Shown: piece by piece, positions 45,901 through 57,230 of the stretch
How the letters are laid out: the number at the start of each line of letters is the position of its first letter
Position numbering within the stretch: the stretch's first letter is position 1
NCBI RefSeq assembly: GCF_964275005.1
Contig: NC_092698.1
Span: 27,461,447 to 27,525,446, forward strand
Origin: Diadema setosum
Taxonomy: Eukaryota > Echinodermata > Echinoidea > Diadematoida > Diadematidae
Direction: 5' to 3'
Length of the DNA stretch: 64,000 bases
Notes under the pieces: model-generated
The model's input: the letters and a program-made list of their open reading frames with translations, nothing else
Told to the model about the DNA's origin: nothing
Databases searched by the model: none
Translations under genes and position numbers: made by a program

Positions 45901-48900
45901 TGCTGATGCATAAAGGTAGTGAGTACCGGTACTTCAATCATACGATTGTTACTAAACATCATGTACTGAACATGCACAGGGGAGACAAGGCCAGTGCACT
46001 TTAGGCAAAAATATTCCCAATGGACTATCACCTTATTTGCATTTTCTGATAGGTACTACTACTTGCTCCATGAAACCACCTACTTCAACTATTGAAGGCT
46101 GGATAATACATTAATTTGCAAAAACTATCACCAAGTGTAGAATGCAGTGAAACTGATGTTCACAGTTTACGGTGAGTAGTGGAAAGAATACTTTTCATTT
46201 AGGTGGTGTGTAGTCAGTATGTCAGTTGATATGCACATTGATTTATGGAAAGTGCAAAATCATTCAAGGAATCTCTTTTTATTTTTGCAATACATTGTGT
46301 GTACCTCATGGCAAATGACGTTGCTCTTATTACTTTTACTCTGTAGTCTGTCTGTCCCTTTTTGAGTAGACATTTACTAATTTTTTGATATAAATAAACG
46401 TAGAATGTTTCCTTCATTGCATTTAAGAAAAGTTGTGTACTTGTACATAAGCCATTATACCTTTCTTTTTTTGCTCTAGAATGAAATGATTTTCTTTGCC
46501 AATAATATCTGGAGTTTTCCTTCACTTCCTGAAAGCCATTTATATGCCCTTATGCTTTTTGTTTGTTTTACCGGTAGTCTGGAGGAACGGCAGTGCCCAT
46601 CGAGAGCCGGACGGTTAGATTCATCGACAACTTCAGTACTGGGACTCGAGGAGCTGCATCCACTGAGTATGGGATTCCTTTAACTTCTTGTTGGAAATTT
46701 AGAGAAACTGAGCATCTCATTTGTCGCAAAATTTTATCTGACTGTGTTGGGTATTTCCTATTTCAAGCCTTCTTTTCAAAACTTTGGCTCCTGATTGTTG
46801 TGCCGTTAAGTTTTGCAAATTTTATTGGGCTAGTTTTCAATCGAGGCCTGGAGCTCTTAGGAGGTAGTCTAATTTTTCATGGAAATTGCAGATGAATTTA
46901 GTATTAGGCATTTCTTAAAAGTTCTTAAAATGCTGCTTGTCAGAAACAAATGCACAGAGGAAGGGTATAATGTTTGGGAATTCATCTTGGCAGTACCATC
47001 AAGGGCATCTCATCTGTAACAGAGTGAGATGATTTGATATTGTAGACAATGTACAGTTTTTGATAGTGTGCAGTAAATTGCTTCAAACTACTCTGTGGTG
47101 CTGCTACTGCAGACATCTTGTTTAGTTATCTTTTTTTACATCTTGCTTATAACTAAATTGTTTTGTTCATCTTTTTTTTTTTCTTTTTCAAACCTGGTCT
47201 TACCAATATCAGATACTTCCTCGCAGAAGATTATGCGGTCATCTTTCTGCAGCGGAGTAAGTCAGCGAAGCCTTTTCTGAGGCACTTTCCAGATGAGTCC
47301 CTGTTTGACCTTTTCACGCTGACGACAGAGGATGACTCGGACGCAGCCTCCGTTCAAGGTTAGTCATTGCATATTAACTAGCATTTCTAAATCGAGGCAC
47401 TTACCTTGATACCGGTCTCCGTCAGTTTGATGTGTTTATGGTGTCTCGTAGTTGCATTTAGATGATGGACCCATCAGTGTGGATAGTATGAGCACAGTCT
47501 CGTTTTTGTTGAGCCCACCAGAGGTGCGGGGAGACTAAGAGATCGCCTTCGATGTCTGTCCGTCTGTCATCCGTCCGTAACGCTACAAAAACTTGAATAA
47601 CTCTCTACTGAGGACTTTAATTTCAATCAAACTTGGAGGGATGAGTGGTTATTCAAAGTTACACATTTTACCAAACATGAAGGTCACCTCAGGGTCAAAG
47701 GTCACAGGCAGGGGTCAATGAACTTTAGGGCCCAATGTTAAGTTTTTACAGCACGTTTCGATTATGGCTCATAACTTTGTATGTATATGTCCGTTTGTTA
47801 CCAAACTTGGATGGTAGATGTCCCTTGGGGAGTTGAAGGGCACCACAAGGTCGAAGGCCACAGACGGGTCAATGAACTATTAGGGACCAATGTTAACTTT
47901 TTATGGCACGTTTCAATTATGGCTCATAACTTTTGATCCATAAGTCCGTTTGTGACCAAACTTGGCTGGTAAATGTCCCTTGGGGAGTTGAAGGTCACCA
48001 CAAGGTCAAAGGTCATAGGCAGGGTCAATGAACTTCCGGGAATTTTAGAAAAAATATTAATTTCTTCTGCACGAATGGGCGAGACACATTTTGGCACTTG
48101 CCTTGTGCTACTAACTTGTTAGAGTAAACTGTAAACATGTAGAACACAGAACCATAGTAGAAAAAAAGAAGGAAATCTGGCCTTTTGAAATGTAGTTGTA
48201 CAGGAAAATAATCTTGCTTTATGTCCAGGAGAAAGAGACAAGTAAGCTGTTTCTAGGCATGACCAGTGCTAGGAGGGCAACCAGTTTGTAACTTTAAAGA
48301 GAAATACCTGGTATGCCAGTGTCACTTGCAATGTTGCTTTCAATGGAGAAAGTGACTGGAAGATTCTGAAAGGATATAGCAAAGTCAGAGAGACCATGTT
48401 TTGTCTGTTGATGATAAACTTGTGTATGATCAGTGAAGGATGATGCAGAAAAGAACACCAAGTGATCTACTTAATTCTAAGACATATCAGTTGAAACAAT
48501 GTTGTTTCTGTGAATTGTTTTTATATGACTCTTGTTTCTCCTCCTCAATAGTGAACCCATCACACAGGGTGAAAGTCTGCCAGCTGGTCAAGGCCAGACA
48601 AGAGGCACTCAGCTCCAACAGTCTCCTCATCATTCCATTCTTCTCGCTCCAAGACTACCTCTACCTCCTGCGAGGGATCTCCGAGGCGCTCTCCCTGCTC
48701 CGCCACAGTGCCATGATCTTCCTCGCTGCAGCTGTGTCAGACTTCTACATTCCAAGAGATGAACTGGTTTGTATCAATTTTTTGAGGATAAACTCTTGAT
48801 TATCTGCTGGCACATGACTTACTTGAGGTGTACTTTATGTCGTAATAGGGAGTATTGTGCCATCATATCTCTTGCAGAATTCTGTCACTCGGTATCATGG

Positions 48901-51900
48901 ATCAGGTCGAGAAATCTCAACAGTCTCAGTGGTGGCAAGCTTTTTTTTTCTTTAGGAATAGCGTGTATGTGGTAACTGTCATGGAAACTTGTCTAAATCT
49001 GTTTGGCTGCACCTCTTGGGTGAAACAAAGTCATAGTTACCCTATGCATGCAATTCCTACCAACACATTCAGACCTCTGTATCATTTGTATACTGACCAT
49101 TTAGTGCAAGGCTCCAGTTAAGACAACATCACAAAACAGTAGCTAATGATAATGATAATAATCATAATCATAGTCACAATCATAATCATAATCATAATCA
49201 TAATCACGATAATCTTACTTTGTGTTGTTAAAGTTTAAAACTGCAGTTGTTGCCCCAACAGCTGACATGCATGAGAATATAGAAGAGCAGTACAGTGACA
49301 TTCAAGGTTACCCCTTTTGGTGGAAGCTAGTTTAGTGTGAAAAGGACAATTAGGAGATCTATAATGTAGACTGATGGCTACACACTTATCACCATAGTTG
49401 TATTAGTTAGACCCCGTTTACAGTGTGAGCCCAGCCCCGCTTCAGTGTAAACGCGCAAAAGGCCAAATGCGGGGCCAAAATTGGCCTCGCATTTGGCCTC
49501 GCTCTGGAGGTGGTCTCGGCCTCTTCTTGGTGTAAACGCAAACTGGGCCAAATGCGCGGCCAATTTTAGTCTGGCTTCCAGACCCTCTGCCCGTACTATT
49601 TCACTATTCAGGATATTAACCCCCTCAACGTCGAAAGCTAGTATAGTTTAAGGTGGTTTTGTCCTGCAAAAGATTTTTCCTTCGGCAAAGGCCTTTGCCC
49701 GAACGGCGACTTCGTCGCCACAGAATCCAGTTGGCAAAGGGTCTGAAAACCAGACTATACCAAATTGCGTTTGTTTACAAGCAGAGCGCCACTACGACAA
49801 AATATTGAAAGGTTTGAATTAAAAGCGCGGCCGAGCCCAGCAGTGTAAATGGACAAAATTGCGAGGCTCGGCCGCGCAGTTGAGGCTGGGCTGTAAACGG
49901 GGTCTTACTGTATAAGCTGTTATTTTCACGAGGGTTTAATTTTCGCGAATCACTCTTGGACCGCGAATTTAACAACATGCGAAAATGCCGCTGTGTGCCA
50001 GGTTAATCCATGTGCAGTACACTTACGATAACCTAGGTTTCCATTCGAGAAAACAACATCTCACGAAGATGTCCGAGACCTCATTCGCAAAAATATCTGT
50101 ACCCGAAAATAACCGCTTATACAGTATTTGGGTGTAAGTATTCAATAAACATAGCTTAATCATAGAAAAGGAGAAGTGATTGCAAGCAAGTTGCCACCTA
50201 TCGTATAGTCTGTCTTTGTCAGAGTTCTACCTATAGCATGGTGCTAAATGCTAGCGCAGACTGCAGGGTACCCAATGTCTACCATGGTTGTCTCATAAAA
50301 TAGCTTTTTGTGAAGGATGATAATTTTAATGTCATTTATTGCTCATTAGATATTAAAAGATCTTTATTTTGGCTGTAGTTAAAAGTTTTTAGTCTATTAA
50401 ACATTGTTTTAAAGTTATAGTTCAAGCAATAATTGTTGTGAGGTTAGTGCAAATATTCTAATTAACAGAGCGTGCTAGTAAAGAACACAATTCCGTTGTA
50501 TTTTGCTGATTGTTTTTTTTTTTTTCATACCGTGGTCTGCTGTAGGATGTGCTCATTCTTTGTTTTAGGTCGTATTATCAAAGCTTTCTCAAGGCCCGGT
50601 CACACCGCCAGAACTTTGCTGGAGCGTTCCTGGAGCGGTGAAAAAAATGCATCACCGCTCGTAACCGTTCACCACCGTTTAACAGAAGTTGGCCTCCGTT
50701 AAGGCAACGCCGTATACGCTCGGCCACCACTGATGGTCCCTCCTACCGCTCCGAAAGTTTTGAGCTGCACAAAATATTGCGAGCGGTGAGGAGCAGACAA
50801 TTTTCCACTCCGGCAAAGTTCGGCACCGCTCCAACAACGCCCAGTCAAAGTTTGGCACCGCTAGACGCAAGTTCGTAGACGCTTGGGTCCGCTAGGCCAA
50901 CGCAGAAATCTTGAACGCTGGACTACCGCTGCTTCGCCAGCTTTGCCCGGGCGGTGATTAAACGTTGCACAAACTTTGGTGGAGCGGTTGTAAGCGTTTT
51001 ACGAGTGGACACGGGATTGCTGGAACGGTGTCGGGCATTGAAGCAACGATCCATTGCGGTGATGAACTTTGGTTTGGCGTTGGTATGGAGGTGTCAGAGC
51101 GGGACCAGAATTTGGCTATAAATATGGGGAGAAATGGACCAGGAGCCCATTTGGAATCGAGCTGCCGTTGAGTGCAGACCTCATTTATATCGAATTTGCT
51201 CAAAGTTACAGTAAAACTGTACTACCATGGATGCTGAGAGACTTGCTATGATTGGTGCACTAGTCCAGCAGCAGAATCTTCTTGGAGGCTGCTGCCTTTC
51301 CTTCTCCAGCCTTCCTCTTCTTTTGTCCACATGGCATGATGAACTTCAACTATCGACTTCTATCAAAAATCTATCAGAACTTCTATCAAAGCGATCCGTT
51401 CAGCTCCGTAGTCAAAAGCGGTATGCCGCTAAACCAACTTTAAACCCCCGCAGAGCCAACGCCCGCATGCGCAGAACGCCGCTCTATCAACGCTCGCGTC
51501 ACTGCTAAACCAATGCTCGCTACCGTTAAACCAACGCTAAAGCATTTTGTGCGTGGTGACGAGCGTTGTCGAAATTCGGCCCCTCTCCCTACCGTTCAAG
51601 GAACGCTCCAACAAAATTCGGGCGGTGTGACCGGGCCTTCAGTTTTAACTGTCAAGTGGAACTGGTTGAAGCATCCACCATGAACTCGAGATGGCGCTGT
51701 TTAAATTATTGATCTGCTGGAGTTGATATCTACAGCATGTAATTTCACAACTGCTTGTTCTGGGGTGAGCATGATATCAATGGACTGCATGTATGGTAAA
51801 AGCAATAGACAAATGTTTTACAATTTGTGTAAATATTCAATATATGTCACATTCTGTGTAGAGATTCTTGAATAATGTGCTCAAATTATTTGAAAGGGTG

Positions 51901-53783
51901 AAACAAGTTAAATGATATATGTGGGAAGATTTTTAGTGGGAGCATAGTTGTTTGATGGATAAGACTTGACTGCTTGCCAGGTAAAAGGTCCATGGCTCAA
52001 GACATTATCAAACATTGTGGTAGATCATTATCAGAATTTGGTGAACTTTGCTGACTGAGCTTTATGACCCTGAAATGCATGAAGAAACACTCCAGCATAC
52101 ATAATTTTTAGATTTTTGCCATTACTACAAGAGATCTATGAAGACATGGATTATGCTGATGAATTATTTACTGAAGGGTTTATTCTAACACTACCAGCTA
52201 TATGGGAGATATTGGGTATGGCAAACATGGTCACTCAAAGATTTTAACCAATTTTGAACCTTTTAGCATTTACTTTTTGTTCTAGCTCTCCCATAGTTCC
52301 ATATTTACACAATATCAGACATTTTGGTAGAAGGGAAACTGACCAGGAATATTATGATATAAATGAAAATAAGCAAAGAAAATGGGATTCTACCAGAAAT
52401 ATACGTGCTACTTGCCCGACAGTAAGTTTTAATTGCTGTAGTCAAGTGTGTAGGCGGGATTGCAGCAACCTGCCTTCCATAGCATTGTTATCTATATTTG
52501 GCATTTAAGCAGCATATCAAAAAGGTATTTTTTTTGTCCGCTTGATTTGCATGTGCAATATCAGGGCTCTTCAATGCATCCCATAGGCTGAGGAAAGAGG
52601 CCATGTAATTCAACACCTGATTTTGTTTCGTCTGTTTAGTCACGAGCAGGTGTATGCATGCTACATGTGTGATTTCTGGTTGCAAGTGCACAAACTCGTG
52701 CTATAAGTGCACTTAAAGGACAAGTTCACCTTCATTAACATAAGGATTGTAAGAATGTAGCAATATTAGTAGAACACATCATTGAAAGTTTGAGGAAAAT
52801 TGGACAATCCATTCAAAAGTTATGAATTTTTGACGTTTTTGTGCAGTCACCGCTGGATGAGAAGACTACTGCAGTGTATGATGTCACATGCGTACAACAA
52901 TATAAGGAAAATATAAAGAGAATTTCACAAAATTTCATCTTTTGAAAAAAGTACACATTCCCTTGACTTGTTACTGACATATGTTATGGGTAATATCATT
53001 CCCATTGCCTTTAGAAAGAGGCAAGTCAAGTGCTCTTTTATTATGCGAAAAAAGTGAAAATATGTTGAATTTTCTTTACATTTTCTTAAACTGTTGTACT
53101 CATATGACATCACGAGCCTTAGTAGTCTCCTCATCCAGCGGTTCCAACACAAAAGTTTTAAAAATTCATAACTTTTGCATCGATTGTCCAATTTTCCTCA
53201 AACTTTCACTGATGTGTTCTACTAATATTGCTGCATTCTCTCAATCCTTATGTTAATGAAGGTGAACTTGTCCTTTAATTGCGGTCTACTTCAAATTGTG
53301 GGAACTGCTTTTCGCAGCAGCATATGCCTCCTTTAGATAATTATTTGATATTGATAATATTGATATCAAATGGCTTTATATCATGGAATACCATGGAAAA
53401 TTGCTGTCATTAGGACCAATATTCCCAGGTATTCCATTCATTGCTATTGAACATAATATAATAGATTAACATCTTGTGCAACATAATATGTGAGGTTTGC
53501 TGATGAGGTCACAGATTCATTGTATGAAGTTGTCCAAGTTTTATAACCTTTTTGATCTGTTTCTTTTTGTTTTCTTTGGGTTTTGTGTTCTCCACAGCCT
53601 GAGCACAAACTGCAGTCTTCTCACGGCCCTCCTCAGATCAAGCTGTCAGCAGTGCCCAAGATGCTTGTATTCCTCATCCACCACTGGGCACCGGAGGCAT
53701 TTGTCGTCTCGTTCAAACTCGAGACAGACCCTAAGCTCTTGATTGGGAAGTCAAGGAAAGCTCTAGAGACAAACAAACATCAG
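42806..53783 (+). CDS. PPCS: Phosphopantothenoylcysteine synthetase (five exons, C-terminus beyond window)
   Basis: PPCS joins cysteine to 4'-phosphopantothenate, the second committed step after pantothenate kinase in coenzyme A biosynthesis; the animal enzyme is a separate cytosolic dimer that uses ATP. Joined exons give 753 nt, 251 residues, in phase throughout. Family motifs: VVLVTSGGT (35-43), [14 protein letters not shown] (52-65), [12 protein letters not shown] (174-185), [10 protein letters not shown] and [11 protein letters not shown] in exon 5, then [11 protein letters not shown]. The animal enzyme is about 311 residues, so roughly 55-60 residues, starting with the VVANxL-type strand, are missing after HQ. 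I searched 53784-64000 by eye on the plus strand and saw no such exon, so it is probably to the right of the window. The start ATG has G at -3 and +4. No internal damage is seen. Confidence 0.93.
42923..46577. other. PPCS intron 1
   Basis: 3.66 kb without a supported gene. It contains a T-run (43131-43154); a direct repeat of about 35 bp with GTAAAAGAC.TGTGC.GGT.ACC.TGATG (near 43700 and 43961); a 531-nt antisense open frame (44161-44691) that I do not accept as a gene; and the TGTGACC foldback element (44991-45672). Confidence 0.75.
44991..45672. mobile_element. TGTGACC..GGTCACA inverted-repeat element
   Basis: Left end TGTGACCCTGCACCACAAAA followed by CCATCAAAAAGTCG. The right end, read in reverse, is TGTGACCGTGCATCACAAAA followed by CAAACAAAAAGTCG. 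About 680 bp, no coding frame. It is of a type I associate with echinoderm genomes. Target duplication not resolved. Confidence 0.8.
46578..46666 (+). CDS. PPCS: PPCS exon 2
   Basis: Residues 40-68 plus two bases: [19 protein letters not shown] then [10 protein letters not shown]. This is the nucleotide-binding start of the fold. Acceptor ACCGGTAG, donor GTATGG. Confidence 0.95.
46667..47212. other. PPCS intron 2
   Basis: 546 bp with GT..AG borders. T-rich before the acceptor. Nothing else seen. Confidence 0.85.
47213..47358 (+). CDS. PPCS: PPCS exon 3
   Basis: The first base completes E69; residues 70-117 then read [36 protein letters not shown] and an acidic [12 protein letters not shown]. 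The acceptor ATCAG follows a long T-rich tract; donor GTTAGT. Confidence 0.94.
47520..48110. repeat. Tandem repeat of about 154-bp units in PPCS intron 3
   Basis: Units share CCAATGTTAA.TTTTTA..GCACGTTTC, ATTATGGCTCATAACTTT, GTCCGTTTGT.ACCAAACTTGG, TGTCCCTTGGGGAGTTGAAGG and AAGGTCA..GGC.GGGTCAATGAACT. Two clear units start near 47732 and 47886, with a more diverged one before them (GATGTCTGTCCGTCTGTC start). PPCS intron 3 is 47359-48551. Confidence 0.75.
48552..48766 (+). CDS. PPCS: PPCS exon 4
   Basis: Residues 118-189, including [18 protein letters not shown] and the strongly conserved [18 protein letters not shown]. Codons are visibly richer in G/C at third positions than the flanking introns. 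Acceptor CCTCAATAG, donor GTTTGT. Confidence 0.96.
49146..49215. repeat. ATAATC/ATAATG microsatellite
   Basis: Repeated CATAAT hexamers with GATAAT and TCACAA variants. Confidence 0.9.
49410..49904. mobile_element. GACCCCG terminal-inverted-repeat element (complete) with nested inner element
   Basis: Ends GACCCCGTTTACAG and CTGTAAACGGGGTC, flanked by TTA on both sides (49407-49409, 49905-49907), a 3-bp target duplication. It contains repeated GGCCAAATGCG/GGCC modules. A second inverted pair, TAGTCTGGCTTCCAGACCC and GGGTCTGAAAACCAGACTA, delimits an inner 191-bp segment (49567-49757). A 3-bp duplication is compatible with PIF/Harbinger-type transposition (inference). A truncated relative is at 32254-32723. 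Confidence 0.88.
49908..50124. mobile_element. TTCGCG mini-element, copy D
   Basis: Starts CTGTATAAGCTGTTATTTTC and ends GAAAATAACCGCTTATACAG, flanked by TA (49906-49907, 50125-50126). Its left TA is part of the TTA duplication of the preceding element, so the two abut exactly. Confidence 0.92.
50592..51638. mobile_element. AGGCCCGGTCACACC terminal-inverted-repeat element (1.05 kb)
   Basis: Ends AGGCCCGGTCACACCGCC and GGCGGTGTGACCGGGCCT, with TCA on both sides (50589-50591, 51639-51641). Beyond the terminal repeats both flanks are filled with short motifs such as ACCGCT/AGCGGT and AACGCT/AGCGTT, which look like subterminal binding sites. This resembles PIF/Harbinger mini-elements (AGGCCCGGTCACAC ends, 3-bp duplication). 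A 93-codon frame inside (51227-51508) is described separately. Confidence 0.9.
51227..51508 (+). pseudogene. Short frame inside the AGGCCCGG element
   Basis: Encodes a start [20 protein letters not shown] followed by Ser/Leu-rich and Arg-rich sequence. The N-terminal part looks protein-like and could be the remnant of an element-encoded protein. The C-terminal part runs into the ACCGCT-rich repeats and is doubtful. No transposase catalytic motif is visible. Confidence 0.3.
52713..53278. mobile_element. 566-bp foldback element in PPCS intron 4
   Basis: The two halves are reverse complements of each other over about 280 nt with scattered mismatches. Outer ends are TTAAAGGACAAGTTCACCTT and AAGGTGAACTTGTCCTTTAA; the arms share ATTAGTAGAACACATCA and GTTTGAGGAAAATTGGACAA. 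TA or TTAA occurs at the borders. No coding frame. In the PPCS pre-mRNA it would form a long hairpin. Confidence 0.88.
53598..53783 (+). CDS. PPCS: PPCS exon 5
   Basis: Residues 190-251 in phase 0: [20 protein letters not shown] then [40 protein letters not shown] and HQ. Acceptor TCTCCACAG, donor GTAACT. It ends exactly where the family continues into the VVANxL strand. Confidence 0.95.
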
Positions 53784-55473
53784 GTAACTTTTACTTTTTC
53801 CCTCTCACTGTGTGATTTCAAGTTCGGTGCTGGTGTTATCTTGCTCACAACTGAGTTACATGGTCATGATTAGATTGTCTTTAAAGAAAGCAAAGCTGAT
53901 CGTAATCATCAATCCCAAACACTAGCATTATCTACACGCCAGCACAATGTCCACAGGATCATGCGGATGAAAAAAAAATGACAACGCTTTGTTCAAGTCA
54001 AATATGAACAAATGTAGTACGCTTACGTTTAGACCCATGATGGGGAGACATTAAAATGCTGCAAATGTCATCCTGTCTCCAAAGCACGATCTTTAATTTT
54101 GCTTCCATGCCCAGATTTATTTGGCTATGTCTCCATTGTTTGTGTGTATTTCATTGGCAAACATTGCAAGAGCAAAATACCAAGCTTCTCTGTGGATGGG
54201 TTACAAAGCCCTAGCAGGTTGGCTGTGATGTCGACAAGAATGAAATAAAAAAGAATCGTACTTCATCTAACTATCTAAAAATTACCAACGCCAAACTTGA
54301 ACTGACTACTTTGATAATCCCTATTGGCTGGTGTCAGTCAGTTGGGAAAAAATGCATAAATCACCAACAAGAATGGTGAAGTGAAGCTCAGCAGATGACA
54401 TTCAGCTCCAGGCCCAGCACTAGCTACCGGAATTACGTCATGAATACTTTTGATGTCAACCCGCTAACACTGACTGATTTCAAGTTGAAGATTATTGCCC
54501 ATGCCCATGTGTTGAGATAGCACTGGCACCGAACTTGATATTACCCACTGCGTGGTATATGCAAAATCATTCCACACTGAGCCCCATTTATGACTGCTTC
54601 GTACAAAGGATGGGCACACACAAAGATGCACAGACACGCAAATGAATACGATCTATACACACATTTATGGTGTTTATGTGTGTTTAATGTACACTTTTTT
54701 TCTTTTAGAGATTGGCTCTTAGAAGATTTCTGGAATTATGAATAACACTCTTTTGCCATTGTATATGTAACATTAATATCAATAACACTTGATTTATTTC
54801 ATATCGTAAAAACATCTTTGCTGTTAGAACTGTTTGGCAAAATCATGTCATATTGAAGCATATTGCTCACTGAAACAAATTATGAATGTCAACAGTTTCG
54901 TATTTTTACAGTCTGTTTACTACAGCAGCAAGAAAGAGTGGGCAAAATGTTTCAGGATTAAGGACAAGTGAAAGTCAAGACATACAGCAGCAGGTAGCAC
55001 AGCAGACAGTGTTTGTACAAGCATTTTATAACACCTGGTAGCGTGGGGATTTCGTGGGTGACCCGACACATTTGCTGCCCAATGGGGTACATTAAAAAAA
55101 TACAAAATGGTTCTGGCCAGGGAACTAAAAACTGTACACAACTATAAAACTGCACACAACTCATTACAGGGATTTTCAAATATACCCAAGCCGGGCCAGC
55201 CTCCCCCATTTCATGGTATCCCCACATTCCCATGTCTTGAAGAAGGAATTTCACAAAATAACAACACAGACTACACACACACAAAACATGTAGGCTATAT
55301 AATCCCCTAGGGCCAAAGTAATAAATCATACTAAAATGTTACAGAGTAAATGTTGTAGGATTTACTACCAGCATCTACAACTACTACGACAGATTATCAT
55401 TACTATTCAAGCGCCGGAACACTTCTGGTTTGGAGTGGGCAAAATCTCAACAGGGGCACATTTATGTGAGGAT

Positions 55474-56260
55474 GTGAGATCCTCGGCGCGGAGCGAAGCG
55501 AGTGAGGGGGGGGGGATGTGGAAAGGGGGATCCCCCACCCCACTGTAGGGGGCTTTTGTAAAACAGGGTACAAAAGTCACATTTATAAACCATTTAAAAG
55601 CAAATTTCTAAGGAATTAAACGTAGTGAAAAATAATCAGTGCGAAGGGCTGTGATTATTACATACGGGAGTACATAATAATATGATGGTGTGAGATCCTT
55701 GCGAGGGAGCGAAGCGACCGAGCAGGGGGAGGGTGTGGGAGGGGGGACACCCCCTCCCACGGTAGGGACTTTTTGTAAAAACAGAGTATAAAAGTCGCGT
55801 TCATAGAGAATTTAAAGCAAATTTCTAGGGAATTAACGTATAGAAAAAATCAGTTGGAAGGCCTATGATCATAACATATGGGAGTACATTAATAATGTGA
55901 TGGTGCGAGATCTTTGGCGAGGGAGCGATGCGACCGAGCGGGGGGAGGGGGACACCCCCTCCCACGGTAGGGACTTTTTGTAAAAACAGAGTATAAGGGT
56001 CACGTTTATAGAACATTTAAAAGCAAATTTCTAGGGAATTAACATATTGAAAAAAATCAGTTGGAAGGACTATGATCTTAACATACGGGGGTATATTATG
56101 TGATGGTGTGAGATCCTCGTCGAGGGAGTGAAGCGATCGAGCTCGGGAGGGTGTGAGAACTCGGGTATTTTATAGAGCATTTTAAATTAAATTTCTGAGG
56201 AATTAAGCATAGTAAAAGAAATCACTGCGAAGGACTATGATAATAACTTATGAAAACTTT
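55474..56260. repeat. Four-unit tandem repeat, about 203-216 bp per unit
   Basis: Units start at GTGAGATCC or its variants at 55474, 55690, 55905 and 56108. Each carries GAGGGAGCGAAGCGACCGAG, a G-rich run then a matching C-rich run (CACCCCCTCCCACGGTAGG), TTTTGTAAAA, and a tail with AAGCAAATTTCTAGGGAATT and AGTACAT.A. The last unit has lost most of the G/C core. Confidence 0.9.
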
Positions 56261-57230
56261 TCATTTTACTATAAGTATGGGCAGAACGAGCGAGCCACTT
56301 TCACTTTGCAATTTATCTGAAATGTACTTAAAAGCTTACACGTGATCGCATCGTTCGAACAATAAAAAATATTCTTATACTGCTAGAAAGCAAAGAAGAA
56401 AATGAAAAATGTAAGGTTTACTAAAGGTTACGTTTCAGCGGGCACAATCGAGGACACGAGGCTACCATCTATACACTAACATTTGTTGGGGGGGGGGGGC
56501 AAGTGCCCCCCCCCCCCCCCCCCCGGCGCCCTTGTTGATATTGTATTTCTCAGTAGTAGTGGTAGTGAAAATATTAGTGACCATGGTAGTAATTGTAACA
56601 ATGCAAGGTTGAATTGCTCATTGGTAGCAGTGGGATTGTGATGACAATAATAACTACAAGGTAACCATAAGCACTGATATGAAGCAACATCATCAACCAC
56701 CATCATCACTACTACCAGTGCCATCACCAAGAACTCAACTACAAGGATGTGGTTGCACAGGTATTCGTGTCTTTCCTTTGTAGCAAAGAAATGGACTGCC
56801 TGCACTATTAATACCACCTTGAGTGCATAGGACTTTATTTACATGGTACATTGATCTCAAGGTGGGAATACCATAGGTCTGGGTCTTCAGAGGATTACCC
56901 CACTTTAGTAGCCATTTGAAGGAAGGAGCTGAGAAAAGAGTGAGGATTTCTGTAAAAAAGAATGAATGAAACATTGAATTTCACTTAGTTAATATAGGTT
57001 TAGACAGATTTTTGGTGCCTCTGTGGTGATTGAATTTGTGGAGAAGGATAGTACAGGATGACTTGAATCAGGCAAAGTCATGCAGGCACACACAATTAAC
57101 ACATGCAAGGGTGATTTGTTTGTTTGTGTGTTGTTGTTGTTGCAGCTTCTGACAGGTTAGAGGTCTAAAGGGTTAAAACACCAAATAGTGATAGATTAGA
57201 GAGATAAGTATTAGCTTGCTTCATGACATT

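Larger units (their letters stand above)
48767..53597. other. PPCS intron 4 (4.8 kb, four transposon insertions)
   Basis: No gene seen. It holds an ATAATC microsatellite (49146-49215), the GACCCCG element (49410-49904), TTCGCG element D (49908-50124), the AGGCCCGG element (50592-51638) and a 566-bp foldback (52713-53278). Confidence 0.85.

Noticed and set aside
55474..56260. CRISPR-like array
   Set aside because: Repeats are about 0.2 kb, diverged and without short unique spacers; the host is a eukaryote.
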